Origin: JAHFOW01 sp964370795
GTDB taxonomy: Bacteria > Planctomycetota > Brocadiia > Brocadiales > Brocadiaceae
DNA: 6,500 nucleotides
Assembly (NCBI GenBank): GCA_964370795.1
Contig: CAYJME010000187.1
Span: forward strand, 1-6,500
Direction: 5' to 3'
The notes below the pieces were generated by a model that saw only the letters and a program-made list of their open reading frames with translations, made no database searches and was not told the DNA's origin. Below, piece after piece: positions 5,875 to 6,500 of this stretch. Position 1 is the stretch's first letter. The number at the start of each line of letters is the position of its first letter. The position numbers were made by a program, and so were the translations under genes.

Positions 5875-6252
5875 ATGAATATAAGTAAGTATATACATTT
5901 TGGCTATCTCTCACTGATTCCTGTAACCTTTGGAATAATAATTAGTGCATCCGTTGTTAAGGCAGTAACTTTACCTCAAGATACCGAAGTTTCCTTTAAT
6001 CCCAAACCTTATGGACTTGCGGAGAGTAAGCCAACGAACGAAGAGCAGATTGAATTAAAAGTTAACGGGATGACATGCGGGGCGTGCGAAGGCGCCGTAA
6101 AGAGAGCGCTCACGAGCTGCGAAGGAGTTATAAGTGCTGAGGTCAGTCATGAAGGAGGAAAGGCGGTTGTTAAGGTTGAGAAAGGAAAGGCAAAGACTGA
6201 CGAGCTTATAAAGGCCGTTGAAAAGGCTGGATTTTCAGCATCAAGAAACTAA
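5875..6252 (+). CDS. Exported single-domain heavy-metal-associated (HMA, MerP-like) protein
   Basis: I choose the ATG at 5875 because GAGGAG (5862-5867) sits seven bases before it; a TTG at 5860 would overlap that site. The 125-residue product has a signal peptide with a hydrophobic core at about 9-28 and likely cleavage after VKA (28-30). A short linker leads to an HMA domain at about 57-125. The metal site is GMTCGAC (65-71, C68 and C71), followed by the usual amphipathic helix (EGAVKRALTSCEGV) with an extra cysteine, C82. The rest follows the ferredoxin-like HMA fold to KAVEKAGFSA. Such proteins bind one soft metal ion, Cu(I) or Hg(II), through the two cysteines and pass it to a transporter or enzyme. 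This one should be periplasmic, like MerP. No MerT, MerA or copper ATPase is in the window, so the metal is undecided. Confidence 0.92.
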   Translation: MNISKYIHFGYLSLIPVTFGIIISASVVKAVTLPQDTEVSFNPKPYGLAESKPTNEEQIELKVNGMTCGACEGAVKRALTSCEGVISAEVSHEGGKAVVKVEKGKAKTDELIKAVEKAGFSASRN

Positions 6253-6338
6253 CAGGGCAAGAATAGCATCAATCCAGCAACAATTTTAACTTTATATTAG
6301 CATTCCCATGAAAGGCTTAAATTAAGAATTTCAAAACC

Positions 6339-6377
6339 AACCATGCAGCGGCAAGGCGCACCTGCCGCCGCATGGTT
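6339..6377. repeat. Strong GC-rich hairpin downstream of the HMA gene
   Basis: The outer arms AACCATGC (6339-6346) and GCATGGTT (6370-6377) pair perfectly. After one A-C mismatch the inner arms GCGGCA (6348-6353) and TGCCGC (6363-6368) pair for six more bases around a short loop. Neither strand has a clean T-tract next to it, so it is not a typical intrinsic terminator. It could still end the HMA transcript, or be a dispersed repeat. It is much richer in G+C than its surroundings. Confidence 0.65.
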
Positions 6378-6398
6378 ACAGGAAAAAGTTATCGAAGG

Positions 6399-6412
6399 CC
6401 TAATTTATTAGG
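6399..6412. repeat. Small inverted repeat CCTAA-TTTA-TTAGG upstream of the last gene
   Basis: CCTAA (6399-6403) and TTAGG (6408-6412) flank TTTA, ending 16 bases before the ATG at 6429. Its position suits an operator or leader hairpin. It is short enough to be chance. Confidence 0.35.
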
Positions 6413-6428
6413 AACGGGCGGAAATTTC

Positions 6429-6500
6429 ATGGAATATAAATTTTTAGAAGATACCTACGACACTGAACGAAAAAAAACACTCAGTACCTGGAGTACGTTC
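6429..6500 (+). CDS. Start of a probable DinB-like protein, 3' partial
   Basis: From ATG 6429 the frame stays open for 24 codons to the window edge, giving MEYKFLEDTYDTERKKTLST then WSTF. The pattern of aromatic residues, D/E-TY-x-TE, then K/T-LS-x-W-S-x-F matches what I remember of the N-terminus of DinB/YfiT-type four-helix proteins, which begin with a helix of this kind and continue F-R-D-E-D. DinB-like proteins are metal-binding helical-bundle enzymes of the thiol-dependent type. Upstream, GGGCGG at 6415-6420 may serve as a ribosome site. Only the first helix is present, so the family call is tentative. Confidence 0.45.
   Translation, partial: MEYKFLEDTYDTERKKTLSTWSTF

Noticed and set aside
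6339..6377. Intrinsic terminator for the HMA gene
   Set aside because: The stem is strong, but ACAGGAAAAAG follows it rather than a T-tract. It is kept only as a hairpin/repeat.

Overview
The window is about 40% GC and every supported gene lies on the + strand. The gene types are a multihaem c-type cytochrome with a long C-terminal domain, an ECF sigma/anti-sigma pair, a TVP38-type membrane protein next to a pyridine-nucleotide disulfide oxidoreductase, a DUF547 protein and a periplasmic HMA protein. Together with palindromic CCCCC/GGGGG intergenic repeats they suggest an environmental, respiratory, Gram-negative-type bacterium. An anammox planctomycete (Brocadiales), a Nitrospirota member or a deltaproteobacterium would fit. 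This is inference from gene style; no lineage marker is present.

Layout. Bases 3-1016 hold the 3' part of a multihaem cytochrome c with five CxxCH motifs and one in-frame TGA (693-695), after which the same frame continues for 106 codons. A doubtful small membrane ORF (1013-1198) follows. Next comes a tight cluster of four genes: an ECF sigma factor (1219-1761), its membrane-bound zinc-finger anti-sigma factor (1765-2634), a TVP38/TMEM64 protein (2645-3340) and a dihydrolipoamide-dehydrogenase/mercuric-reductase-like flavoprotein (3337-4768). The flavoprotein carries a one-base frameshift at a GGGG run (3419-3422). A 295-base intergenic stretch (4769-5063) is full of inverted repeats. Then come an exported DUF547 protein (5064-5822) and an exported single-HMA metal-binding protein (5875-6252). 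The last 250 bases hold two hairpins and the first 24 codons of a probable DinB-like gene (6429-6500).

How the genes may work together. The sigma/anti-sigma pair is continuous with the TVP38 and flavoprotein genes (gaps of 3 and 10 bases, then an ATGA overlap), so it probably controls them as one envelope or thiol/metal stress operon. The anti-sigma factor has an extracytoplasmic domain with a CGSC motif that could sense redox state or metals. The exported DUF547 and HMA proteins may belong to the same response, but the repeat-rich gap argues for separate transcription.

The point most worth checking is the in-frame TGA in the cytochrome. The protein pattern is conserved on both sides of it, and a GC-rich hairpin with a G-containing loop lies at the spacing of a bacterial SECIS element. 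Selenocysteine insertion, a recent nonsense mutation and a base-call error are all open. The frameshift in the flavoprotein shows that errors or gene decay in this assembly must be taken seriously.
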